64,000 nucleotides of DNA from Aspidiotus rigidus. Lineage: Eukaryota; Arthropoda; Insecta; Hemiptera; Diaspididae. The translations under genes and the position numbers were made by a program. Position 1 is the first letter of the stretch; each line of letters starts with the position of its first letter. Under the pieces are notes generated by a model, which saw nothing but the letters and a program-made list of their open reading frames with translations, was not told the origin of the DNA and searched no databases. Below are positions 54,691 to 64,000 of this stretch, one piece after another. The DNA is taken from contig JAVHKY010000052.1 in the NCBI GenBank assembly GCA_035079385.1, positions 8,618,001 through 8,682,000 of the forward strand, read 5' to 3'.

Positions 54691-57172
54691 ATAATTTTGA
54701 AACAAGTTGGGTTAAAATCTGACACTCACTCAGCGTCAATTCTAAATGTGCAGGCTATTTTGAATGTAAAACTTGACTCGTACTCAGGTTCTTCTACACT
54801 AAAACTGGTGCAGTTGTAAACCCTTGAGTATACTACGAATATCTAAAATAACTAATAATTATTCTTGAGTCAAGTACTGTTCATCGTATCCTCACTACCA
54901 ATACTAGAGAATTAATGAACAAAAGGAGTAATAAAACAAATGAATTGACGAAAACAATAGCTCTTTGAAAGTATTGAAAGTATTGAATGAAAAAGAATCT
55001 TAATGTAACGAAATTTTAACTAAAATTTTCTCCTACCTTACTCTGTAATAATACTCCGATAAATTTGTAACGTCTTGAAACGGTGGAGATCGAGCTATTG
55101 GGAATGAGTTAGTGATAAGTAATTTGAGAATTAATTGATTGATTTATCTAAATTTGAAATTCGATCGATTTTCAACAAATTACAGTTGCACCCTGTGAAT
55201 GTACTTCTAAATGAAAGATATCCTTGAAACCGGGGAAGTATTTCAAACAAATTGTCAAACTGAGGAGTTCTAAATTGAAAAGTTACCTTACTGATCAAAT
55301 ACTCAGCTTGGAAGTACACTGAATTCATTCGAGGGGTAATAAAATTTAATAAATAAATAATATTATCAAAAAAAAAAAAAAAAAGAATTTTGATAGACAA
55401 GTACCTAACTAATAATTAACATGAGATTTTGTTGATGCTGAAATTCTAACAACTCAACTTTGAATTATGTATGTACGTAGAATTTCAAGCGTCACAAAAC
55501 TGTTGCTCTCAGTAATAAGTAGGTACCGTGTGATTGGTGAGTTGTATGCATTCCAACACACCTTTCATAATGGCACTGTCGCTGATTGAAGCAACAAACT
55601 CAAATTTTGGAATCAAATCTTTGAAACTAATTTGAAGAGATAATGTTGACTGTATTTTCTGAAAATGAGGTCGCTAGAGGCTTTCTATCCAGAGAACTAT
55701 TCGATTTGGCTAATTTTGATAGCAGAATCGATATTCTTTTGCCTCTGACGATATGAGTTCATTATGAAATATTATTGATTTGTACTTATAATATAACAAA
55801 ACATATAGGTACACAGTGACATGATTCCAAAATATTGAAAAGCTGAATTGGTAAAATGAAAGTTCTACTAAAATGATTTGAAGTCTCGAAAAATGATTCG
55901 AAGTCTCGAAATACGATTTGAAGTCTCGAGAAGTTGTATAAGCCAACTTTATGCTGTGCTTCATTCCAGATATTTCGAATTTCACGATCACTGGACATAA
56001 CTGGAGAATGAATGTTTCTGTAAGTAATTACCTACATGAATCACGTGCGCCTTAATTATCTTGTGTATAGTACCCTCGCGTGTGCAATTATCATCTTAGG
56101 CAGATTGCCATCTTAGGTCCGTCAAATCGTAGACCTGCTACATATTCTACATAATATACCTAATAAGCGATAGCAAATAATTGTACATAAAATAAAACAA
56201 TATTGCTAAACGATAGCAATCATAATGAGAACTTAATAAAGTAGAATAATTGGACGATAGACTCCTAGGTGTCATACGAATAATAAAATTGAATCGAAAT
56301 AACGATACGCTAATATTTAATCAAACTATCACATTGTGATTAGGTATTTGCTAATATATTCGTTATTCTTGCAATGATAAAATTTGTATTCCTCTTTCAG
56401 AAATAATATAATCGACTGAATACTAAAATAATGAACACTTAAATTAGCCTACGAATTAAAAATATGAAATAGCGATCATTAAACTTTTGCTCATAGATAT
56501 CTTCTCTAGGTATCTAATTTCTGAATTAAAACGAGGTGTCTGTATAAATATGACAGCTAAAATATTGTACCTAAGAAACTGAACTATAGGAATAATTGAA
56601 TTATGATGAAATTACGCACATGAAAAGGAAACTATGTATACCTATGAATTGTTTATTTGTAAATATTCATGCAAAAAAGTTGAACAAGACAAGCGCATTT
56701 TGGATGAATAAAAGAAAAATATCCAGTGATTCAGTCGAGTTCTTCAATGCAAACTTAAATATACAAACAGAAATAATAAGCACTTATATAAAACAAAAAA
56801 AATTGTCCTAATGTTGAATGTCAAAATTGTATACTGTACCTACACTCTTAATCTGTAAGGGTACGTATTCTCTAATTGAGTTGTACGTATTCATATCGAG
56901 TGCTTTTGAAATTGATGATGTTCCACAAGGGCAACTTGAACTGACTAATAGGTATCTGACAGTGTTTCACAGGTAACTCATATTGTCTGTTGGACTCACT
57001 CTGATTACTTATAGTTGGTTTGGTGGAATGTTTACAAAATGTTCCTTAATTTGTTGAGACAAACTATTGTCCTCATTATGATAAAAACAGAAAAAATATT
57101 AAGAAAAGTTAACAGCTTTGATCTCAGAACCATAATAGCAATTAACAACTATGATTTTGAATGTTTAAAAAT

Positions 57173-57720
57173 TAGAGGTTTTTAGAGGTGAAGTACCTCT
57201 TTCCTCTAATAAATCAATCGCAATGTGATGTCAAAAAGGTTAATATCTTTAGGAGATTTTCAGTTACTATGCCTTTTCTTTTGAAATATAGTCAGAGATT
57301 ACTGGTGTAGTATTCTTTTTCTTCTGAGGAAATATTATCCTTATGAACGATGCAAAAAGTTACAAAAAGAACAAAGTAAATCGCACTTACAAATAACTAG
57401 CTGAGAATTCTTGAAGTAGAAACCGTATTTACGGTATCTCTCTTGAAGTCTTGGCTACTGAACACAAAATTTGAAAAGCTACTATTCTGTAGTGCAAACT
57501 TTGTTGAACTTTTAATCCAGAGGTTTTTAGTGGTATAGTACCTTTTCCTCATGGAATTTGTTCTTAGCATCATCTACCAGTAGAGGTTTTTAATATCTTT
57601 TCCTCTACTTGATTGATTATTAGTAAGAGGTTTTTGAAATTTATCTTTTCCTCTTACAATTTATACTTCCATGCAAATGAAAGTAATGAGGTTTTTGGTT
57701 ATATACCTTTTCCTCTAATT
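57173..57720 (+). repeat. Five to six spaced AGAGGTTTTT...CCTTTTCCTC units near the 3' end
   Basis: AGAGGTTTTTAGAGG...ACCTCTTTCCTC, AGAGGTTTTTAGTGG...ACCTTTTCCTC, AGAGGTTTTTAATAT, AGAGGTTTTTGAAAT and GAGGTTTTTGGTTAT units, 40-330 bp apart. Each can pair AGAGG with CCTCT, giving a small hairpin. Confidence 0.75.
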
Positions 57721-57760
57721 ATTTTTAAAATAATTGCCAACTTGCCTACTACAAAAACTC

Positions 57761-57769
57761 GCGGGGAAG
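57761..57769 (+). promoter_or_regulatory. Copia-type polypurine tract
   Basis: GCGGGGAAG immediately precedes the 3' LTR start TGTTGAAAT. Confidence 0.8.
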
Positions 57770-57984
57770 TGTTGAAATATACAAGTCTCTGCAGTATGGC
57801 AAGTATACCACTAGCGCTCTCTGCTGAGTACATCAACTTGAGAACCTTTTCTCAACACATAAGGTATAAGCTGATAAGCTTCTTTTCTCACTTACTGACT
57901 ATAATCTTTTGATGTTCTCACAGAAGTCTTAATAAAAGTGTTCTAATGGCGTTTCTTTCGTTATTATGAGTCCATATTTCAACA
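57770..57984 (+). repeat. Copia-type 3' LTR
   Basis: Pairs with 52532-52746. Confidence 0.92.
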
Positions 57985-57989
57985 CGAGC

Positions 57990-58263
57990 TAGCGAGGTTC
58001 ACGGCACACGTTATCTCTACACGAGCAGTACAGGGTTACCGGCACGGAGACGAGCAGTGTAAGGTAGGTTCAAGATATATGCACATGGTGCGCTAGTGTC
58101 CTAACAAATATTTGAGGTCATACTTGTAGAGAATCGCATAAAGAGAAGAAAACTCTGGGAACAAATGGAGATTGCAAAGGCCAAGAGGAAGAAAGCCTTC
58201 CTCTTGAACAATGTAATCACATTTGACAGCGAAAAATTATTCGGCCTGGTGATTGGTCGAGAG
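57990..58263 (+). pseudogene. PLE ORF remnant, part 3
   Basis: ENRIKRRKLWEQMEIAKAKR and AFLLNNVITFDSEKLFGLVI form the C-terminal tail of the PLE, running into the right terminal repeat. Confidence 0.55.
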
Positions 58264-58540
58264 AAGAAGAACGGAGCCAACCAATGAGACGGCAGGAATC
58301 CAGGTAGCCAATAGAAACGCAGCATTTAGGACAATAGATTGAACCAATCACAAAGCAGTATGTTTTAGCCAATAAGAACACAATGTCATATTATTGTAAG
58401 AATAAGTTTCTAAGAAGTGAACCAATCACAACACAGCATTGTTGTAGCCAATAAGATCACATTGTAAAAACTCATGGTTAAGGACTTGTTCTCCAGTTGC
58501 GACACAACTGATGATGGGATAACACCCAAAAGTACTCTTG
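58264..58540 (+). repeat. PLE terminal repeat, right
   Basis: Direct repeat of 45172-45465, with a short deletion near the TATA-like part (TCACATTGTAAAAACTC). Confidence 0.85.
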
Positions 58541-58604
58541 TAAAAGCAACTAATAAAGTAGATTTGTACAATTGTAAAAACCCTTTTCAATTATAGAAGA
58601 TCGA

Positions 58605-59375
58605 TAGTCGTTGGAAAATCGACAATGTAAACCTGGTGATGCTACCTACCAATGCTGATCCAAACTAACGTTCTCGTCATCTGACTGCTAGCCTTACTAA
58701 CTTTGTGCTGAATATTCTTGTTGTTGTTGCTTACATTTTTCTTATCATACACGTAGTAAGGACCTAGAGGTATTCTCGTTCCATGTAAACAAACATGACG
58801 CTGGATGTAGTAATCCAACTTGGTGAAAAACGAAGTGGTGGTGGCTGTGGAGTTGTTATCAGCACCACCACTTGATTTTTCACCGAGTTGGAAAGGTTGG
58901 ATTATTACATCCAGCGTTATGTTTGCTTACATCGAACGAGAATACCTCTAGGTCCTTAACGTAGTCATAATATCAAAATGAGGAAATTCAGATTGAAAAA
59001 TTGACAAAATTCTTGGATGTTTTAGGCGAATTTTTATTTTTGCTTCTTTACGGGATGGTAAAATGTAAATATAATAATCCACAAATACAAAATTACAAAA
59101 ATTATTTGAAAATAAAAAGTTGAATTTTTGTTTGACTACAGGTTTGATAACAAATCAGCCAAACGCTTATACTATCCGCATTAAGAACACAAAGTGTGAA
59201 AGGCTTATAGCTGTGTAGATGTATAGTTGAGTAGGATAGAATATAATACAAGGTGTTGAATCTGAATAATAATAAAAGGAGTGTTTTAAAGGTGCATTCT
59301 TATGTCGTCTATTATTTAATTAGTAGAGTCGGTCAGTACTGTAAAATCATTATCGCAAGAACATCCAGATCCATT
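58605..59375 (+). repeat. LTR-like repeat, copy 1, interrupted
   Basis: GTTGGAAAATCGACAATGTA and later TCTTGTTGTTGTTG, GGTGTTGAATCTGAAT, AATAAAAGGAGTGTTTTA and AGTAGAGTCGGTCAGTACTG match 60838-61140. A block of about 430 bp from 58735 containing the MITE 58758-58957 is absent from copy 2. Same orientation, 2.2 kb apart; LTR pair not proven. Confidence 0.5.
58758..58957. mobile_element. 200-bp foldback MITE, ends AAGGACCTAGAGG
   Basis: Arms AAGGACCTAGAGGTATTCTC and GAGAATACCTCTAGGTCCTT extend to almost the whole element, meeting at GTGGTGGTGGCTG...CAGCACCACCAC. TSD CACGTAGT versus AACGTAGT (7 of 8). Confidence 0.85.
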
Positions 59376-59553
59376 TTCCGACGTGGTGGAGGTGCCGGGT
59401 AACGAATTTACCGAGTAAAAAATTTCACAGTAAGAGGAGATGACGAAGTAAGTTTTGAAGAAATATTTTATATCAAAGGATACAAATATATTTATACTTG
59501 AACGCGAACTGAAGTGAAATAGTTTATGATGTGTAGAGAGACACCCTTAATTA

Positions 59554-60463
59554 AATGGTCGGGTAGAAAAAGGGCCTTGGCATGATTTAGGGCCCTTTTT
59601 CGATTATTAGTGATTTAAGTTCAGCACTCTCTCCTCTTCATCTGGTAAAAATTTCAATTCATTCTGATGACTATAGAGTACGTAGAACTATGTTGAAGTG
59701 GAGCACCTACTGTGCTCAAACTCTCGTAGGTAGTTGTAAAATGGCTGCAATCGAGGTTGTCTCAAACATTGCCTCTAGATTAGCTTAAAGAACACTGAAA
59801 ATCGATACAGATGGCATCATGTATACCTAGAAAGCTTCATCTCATTTCCCATACCTATTTATAGTCATGATGATGAACTTTAACCCTCTGAGAAACTTAC
59901 TTTTTCGGGGATTTTATCAAAATACTTATTATTACTGCAGCAAAGTCCTTGCAAATATGGGTATTGGCTTGAAATACATTCATTTATTATTATTACTCTT
60001 GACAAGATCTGAAAAGTTACTATAGTCTGTTCCACGTAAGAATAGAATTTTTCGTGACCATAGCAGTGAGCTCCGGGGAGAGGAAATGGTAGGGACCCAT
60101 ACTGTAAGCCAAACGCAACTTGTACGTGATTGGTCCGTCGTCCATGCGTTGTCGCGGCAGCTAGCCAGTGTGACAGTTGAAAAATTCTATTCTTACGTGG
60201 AACAGACTATAGAACGCGTAAAAAGTTGATAATTGCAAAAAGGACCTTAATATCGCAGAATATAACGCGCTCTACAGGCAACTCAGAAACTTTCTAACGT
60301 TCTAATTTTCAGTGATTATGTAGATCGGACATTCATTTACAATCCTACCAAGTTTCATTACGTTTGGGTCTTTCCTTATGGCATTTCTATGAACCTGAAC
60401 TTTCAAATGTGTTTTTCTCAAAAACTACTTTTTGTGTTAAGGGCCTTTTTCTACCCAACCATT
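59554..60463. mobile_element. Element with ends AATGGTCGGGTAGAAAAAGG
   Basis: Left AATGGTCGGGTAGAAAAAGG, right CCTTTTTCTACCCAACCATT. Interior non-coding, and contains the TA-flanked MITE at 60023-60209. TSD not resolved. Confidence 0.65.
60023..60209. mobile_element. 187-bp TA-flanked MITE, family TAGTCTGTTCCACG, copy 2
   Basis: Inverted orientation relative to 11398-11584 and same length. TA at 60021-60022 and 60210-60211. Ends TAGTCTGTTCCACGTAAGAA. Confidence 0.88.
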
Positions 60464-60837
60464 CAATTTTAAAAGTGAAAGTAAATATAGGGATGTAGAA
60501 AGAAAGTGAGATGGCCGTAAGGGTAAATTATGCACAATACGTGGTGGAAAGTGTCAAATGAAATCTAAAGTGTCAAGAAGGGAAATATTTAAGGATACCT
60601 ACAGAAATAATAGTGAAAAGAATACTGAATAATACAAAATTATATTGCAATTGCATAAGACAAAGAGCGCAAAATGTACGTGAAACATACGGGTGAAATG
60701 AGAAAATGGGAAAAATACGGGGGAATCGAGAATTCACGCAGATAGATACAATATAGTAGCTTCGTTGCATAGCTGGTCCAGCAAAGCGTCAGGATCAACA
60801 TTTCCATATATTCAATGTGTCACGTGCTCCGCCGAGA

Positions 60838-61140
60838 AGAGAGCGTTGGAAAATCGGCAATGTAGACCTGATAGTGCTACCGTCCAATGCTACTCGGAAC
60901 TGACGTTCTCCTCATCTGACTGCTAGCCTTACTAACTTCGTGCTTATTATTCTTGTTGTTGTTGCTATAAGCGCTATAATGGGTGTAGATGTGTAGTTTA
61001 GTAGGATGGAATATAATAAGAGGTGTTGAATCTGAATGATAATAAAAGGAGTGTTTTACGGGTGCATTCTTGTGTCTATTATTTAATTAGTAGAGTCGGT
61101 CAGTACTGAAAAATCATTATCGCAAGAATATCCAGAACTG
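60838..61140 (+). repeat. LTR-like repeat, copy 2
   Basis: About 300 bp, uninterrupted counterpart of 58605-59375; ends near GCAAGAATATCCAGA. It contains an AATAAAAGGAGTG poly(A)-like signal. Confidence 0.5.
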
Positions 61141-61194
61141 ATGTGACGTCAGCGTGATAGACTACATTGGGGAACTGCAAGGATTAATGATGAC

Positions 61195-61234
61195 CATTGA
61201 CTAAATATTACTTGGTAACCCAGATGTACAGTTA
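61195..61234. mobile_element. Left half of a CATTGACTATA-family MITE split by the Helitron
   Basis: CATTGACTAAATATTACTTG then CCCAGATGTACAGTTA follows 10329-10589 up to the insertion point. The other half restarts at 63114 with TATTGTTATAAATGGTGTCG. Confidence 0.8.
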
Positions 61235-61434
61235 TCCTATATAATAAAGCACACTTTGTAAACATTGCGTATACGTCGGTCGGTCGGTCGGTGTAATCAG
61301 TAATCTTCAACGTGGGAACATGAGGGGTGCTATCAGCCAGCCATCGCCGTAGTTGATGCTTTATTCTTATTGGTCTAGAAAAGTTTTATTATCATCATCA
61401 TTCTGTCATTATTATCACTCGGCTGTTTTAGTTC

Positions 61435-62350
61435 GAAATCGGAAGTTGGAAGAGAACACGCGACTGAACTGAAAAACCAAACGATGAGATTTATTTCAAA
61501 AATAATATTATTATTCAGAAATAATAACGAAACAAAATTCCAAATTGTCTGATAATATCGGACGACGTAGATATTTTAGTGCGTATTATTTATTCATGAT
61601 CGCATCTAGCTTCGGCCTTTCGTGAATCATGAAATTCGGAACAAAGTAGAACTAGCGAAAAGTTCAACTCAAGATTTCCTGAGAATATCCATATTATACG
61701 AAATAAATGCCCTGGTTTTCTGTTTCGTTTTGTGAGGAAAGTCGATCGGAGAAATAGAAAGTAGTTCGGTGTGTTTTTGATCGATTGCATAAATAGAATC
61801 GTGGTTCGAATTATGAATACAGAACGTGATCTATTATATCATCCTCTGTTTTGTATTATCACTCTGCTGTTTCAGTGCGATACTGTTCGAAATTGAAAGA
61901 GAACTGAATTAAGAAACGATGAGATTTATTTCAGAAGTAGTTAATAACGAAACGCAACTGAAAATTGTTCCATAATATCGGAAGATGTAGATATTTTATT
62001 GGGTATTATTGATTCGCTTGATGGCATCTACCTTCGGTTTTTCGTGAATTATGAAATTCGGAACGAAGTAGAATTAGGCCTAGGTAGCCAAAAGTTGAAC
62101 TCGAGATTTCATGAGAATACCAATCCAAAATATTTCCCTGGTTTTCTGTTTTCTGTTTTCTTCTGTGAGTGAAGTCGATTGGATGAAAAGACTGACAAGC
62201 GCGAGTGGACCATTACTCATTAATGGGAGAAAGAGTTTAAAAAGAGGTAGCGAGTAGTTCGATGTGTTTTTGACCCATTGCATAAATAGAATTGTGGTTC
62301 GAATTATAAATACAGAACGTGATCTTCGATCGCATGAAATGATATCTGAT
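61435..62350. repeat. Two tandem units of about 430-480 bp inside the Helitron, plus a partial third
   Basis: AACGATGAGATTTATTTCA, GACGTAGATATTTTA/GATGTAGATATTTTA, GAAATTCGGAAC and TTGCATAAATAGAATCGTGG recur at about 61484/61917, 61564/61985, 61630/62050 and 61787/62278. A decayed third unit is near 62430-62520. Confidence 0.8.
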
Positions 62351-62859
62351 CTAATTTATTTATCAATTCGAATTATCTATGCAATACTGATAGATGAAAA
62401 ATAAAATAGCATCAATTCTCGACTTCACTGGATTCAAGATTTCAAGGAACACCCATGGCAAATATACGCAGTTAGATAGAATTGTAATTTAAATTATGAA
62501 TACAGAACCGCTTGAATTGATATCTGCTCTATTCTAGGTATTCATCAATCAAATTATTTGATACCGGTAGATATCTAATGAAGAAAATTTCATTGGTATT
62601 AAAATATGGCCATAATGAGATTTGGTGGGGTCTTGGAGAATTTCTGAAAAAGAATAATTATATTATTGTTATTGAATAGGAGAAACCCAAGTCTTGCTGT
62701 TGACAGATTAAGGACTGAGACAGATGTAGGAGTAGGACAGAATGATATGCCAGCGCCTGGCGCTGTGATAGCTTAGTTCTGAACTGTGTGTGTGTATTGT
62801 GTATACGACGTGAAAACTATGAAAAGTGGGAATGAAAGTTCGCTCTGTTATGTAGACCG

Positions 62860-63060
62860 TCGTCCCAAATCAGCGAGCGCAAAGCGCCAGTCTGTTACCA
62901 CAAATTGGCGAGCGCGAAGCGCGAGCCCATCACTACAAAACCGCGAGCGCATAGAGCGAGGCTGTCAAGCGCCTTAAGTTTAGAATAACGAGCGCGAAGC
63001 GCGAGCCCGTCACCACGAGCGCTTCGCGCGAGTCAGCTCGCGCGAAGCGCGAGGCTGTGG
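62860..63060 (+). repeat. GC-rich minisatellite of CGAGCGCGAAGCGCGAG units
   Basis: Five or six units of GAGCGCGAAGCGCGAGCC spaced about 35-45 bp with CATCACTAC/CGTCACCAC linkers. Each core is palindromic, in contrast to the AT-rich surroundings. It lies just before the Helitron 3' hairpin. Confidence 0.8.
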
Positions 63061-63082
63061 GGTGCCGCAGGCCTAGCCGCCA

Positions 63083-63101
63083 GGCGCGCCGGAGGCGCGC
63101 C
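63083..63101 (+). terminator. Helitron 3' hairpin
   Basis: 8-bp GC stem with a GGA loop, 8 nt before CTAG. Helitron hairpins of this kind mark the end of rolling-circle transposition. Confidence 0.85.
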
Positions 63102-63113
63102 ACAAGCGGCTAG

Positions 63114-64000
63114 TATTGTTATAAATGGTGTCGTTTTGCTGGATACGGCCACAGTGCCGCGCTTCACAATCTTTTTAGTTTTGGATACAAAAACTTGGGA
63201 GCGCTGTTTCAAGAAACTTGGCTTGGGCAGGACGAACCGCTTTTATTTAGAGGGAGGTTGATTCTTCCTGCATTCAGCTATATGCGCACCCCAAACGAAG
63301 GAATGAAATGCACTGATGAGGCGAGAGAGAAAAAAAAGATCATTGTTGTTGACAAACTATATAGGTACTCATTTAACAATAGAAAAAAAAAAAAAAATTC
63401 AATTGAGAATGTTGATTCACAAAAAACCGCGCGGAAAGGCGATATTTACGAGAGTTGAAAGAGCAGCCAGTAAAAATGAATAAAGGCCGTGATATCAAAT
63501 ATATCTGATCCATTGTAATAATTACCTAGTGCAAAACCACCCTCGATCGTCCTACAAAGGAAGAAAGTGAAAGTAAGAAAGAGAAAACCGGTTCCGGTCG
63601 ATAGACAACAGGCAACCTATTAAGGATAACCAAGCTACACAAATTAGTAGCTAAGCTCATCGTCATTGCCTCATCATCAAAGGACAAGAATAGGATTAAT
63701 TTACAGCATGATATATTTTAAGGTTGAGGTTATTCGGCGGCGCAGTACCTCGAAATAAAAAGTTATTTGGCGGTACGTTGCAAAATAAACGGGAAGACCT
63801 TGCAAACAGCACATTGTATGAGAAATTCACTGCCAGTCAAGCGGACATTGAATAATCGCAAGAGGTATAAATATGCTACTGCTCACCAATTTTAGTATTG
63901 CCAGTCTCGCGTCATACCATGGAACTGAACAATTCATTAAATATTTGTCAGACATGAAAAAATTGAGGGAACCATCAGAGCTGATTCCAGTATAGCAACG
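63114..64000. other. Right half of the split MITE, then no recognised gene
   Basis: TATTGTTATAAATGGTGTCG and TTTTGCTGGA continue the MITE of the Helitron target. After about 63150 the sequence is unique. The 87-codon frame at 63195-63458 and others show no family features. Confidence 0.45.

Larger units (their letters stand above)
52532..57984 (+). mobile_element. Copia-type LTR element with a non-coding interior
   Basis: LTRs 52532-52746 and 57770-57984 (215 bp each), TSD CGAGC (52527-52531 and 57985-57989), primer site and polypurine tract present. The 5.0 kb interior has no gag, protease, integrase or RT motif in any frame I read; it is AT-rich, with stops throughout. Large non-coding derivatives that use partner enzymes are known in other genomes. 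Inserted at the end of the PLE nuclease region. Confidence 0.88.
45165..58545 (+). mobile_element. Penelope-like element split by a BEL/Pao and a Copia element
   Basis: A direct repeat opens at about 45172 and 58264 (AACGGAGCCAACCAATGAGA, later CCAGTTGTGACACAACTGAT, GATGGGGTAACACCC), i.e. PLE-type terminal repeats of about 285 bp. Between them, once the two LTR elements are disregarded, only about 1.4 kb remains. It shows, in order, an N-terminal ORF piece, a late RT motif and a GIY-YIG endonuclease. Typical PLEs are near 3 kb, so an internal deletion preceded or followed the insertions. Confidence 0.85.
61235..63113 (+). mobile_element. Non-autonomous Helitron
   Basis: Starts TCCTATATAATAAAGC (5' TC). 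Ends CTAG, preceded by ACAAGCGG and a perfect hairpin GGCGCGCC-GGA-GGCGCGCC (63083-63101). The left flank ends in A and the right begins with T, the A|T target of Helitrons, with no TSD. No Rep/helicase frame, so it needs a partner. Internal parts: a (CGGT)4 run near 61254, two long tandem units, and a GC-rich minisatellite before the end. Confidence 0.88.

Noticed and set aside
1..64000. CRISPR arrays, tRNA, rRNA, viral structural genes
   Set aside because: No regularly spaced short repeats, no cloverleaf with conserved boxes and no capsid-type or envelope frame was found; the only tRNA-like strings are the two primer-site complements.

Overview
The window reads as AT-rich nuclear DNA of an arthropod, most likely an insect. 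Evidence for this is the spliced animal gene, the intronless animal gene, BEL/Pao, Copia, DIRS, Penelope-like and RTE-like retroelements, and a very high density of small hAT-type elements. No species can be named from the sequence alone. No prokaryotic gene organisation, CRISPR array, rRNA or tRNA was seen.

Only two host genes are well supported. One is an apparently intronless thiol (cysteamine/N-terminal cysteine) dioxygenase of the ADO family at 14367-15092 (+). The other is a nine-exon PKMYT1/Myt1-like CDK-inhibitory kinase at 20326-26044 (-), whose exons join in frame to 372 codons. A possible orphan first exon lies at 44148-44198 (-).

Almost everything else is transposon in transposon. 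From left to right: 1-2430 is a decayed DIRS-type tyrosine-recombinase retrotransposon with an RS-rich segment. 3133-13840 is a field of MITEs, including a three-deep nest of hAT-like elements (8539-9373) and a foldback element filled with palindromic satellite (12020-13840). 15789-16727 is a MULE fragment. The last large intron of the kinase gene holds a hAT-like element, which holds an RTE-like LINE, which holds a MITE. 26338-35400 is mostly non-coding with several MITEs and tandem repeats. 36041-40186 is a four-level nest around a 2.8 kb hAT-like element, made of a 41-bp minisatellite and an inverted pair of Penelope ends. 41925-42862 is a hAT-like element that has swallowed a relative.

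45165-58545 is one Penelope-like element (PLE), recognisable from its two direct terminal repeats and broken RT/GIY-YIG remnants. It has been split by a full-layout but frameshifted BEL/Pao element (45665-51914, TSD TGACT, tRNA-Phe-type primer site, itself hit by a MITE) and by a Copia-type LTR element (52532-57984, TSD CGAGC, half-tRNA-iMet primer site) whose 5 kb interior shows no gag-pol. 61235-63113 is a non-autonomous Helitron with textbook ends, sitting in an A|T site inside an older MITE whose two halves can be matched.

Coordinates of nested elements were set by target-site duplications (TSDs), and where possible by comparing an interrupted copy with an uninterrupted copy elsewhere in the window. 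The relative ages implied by the nesting are inference.
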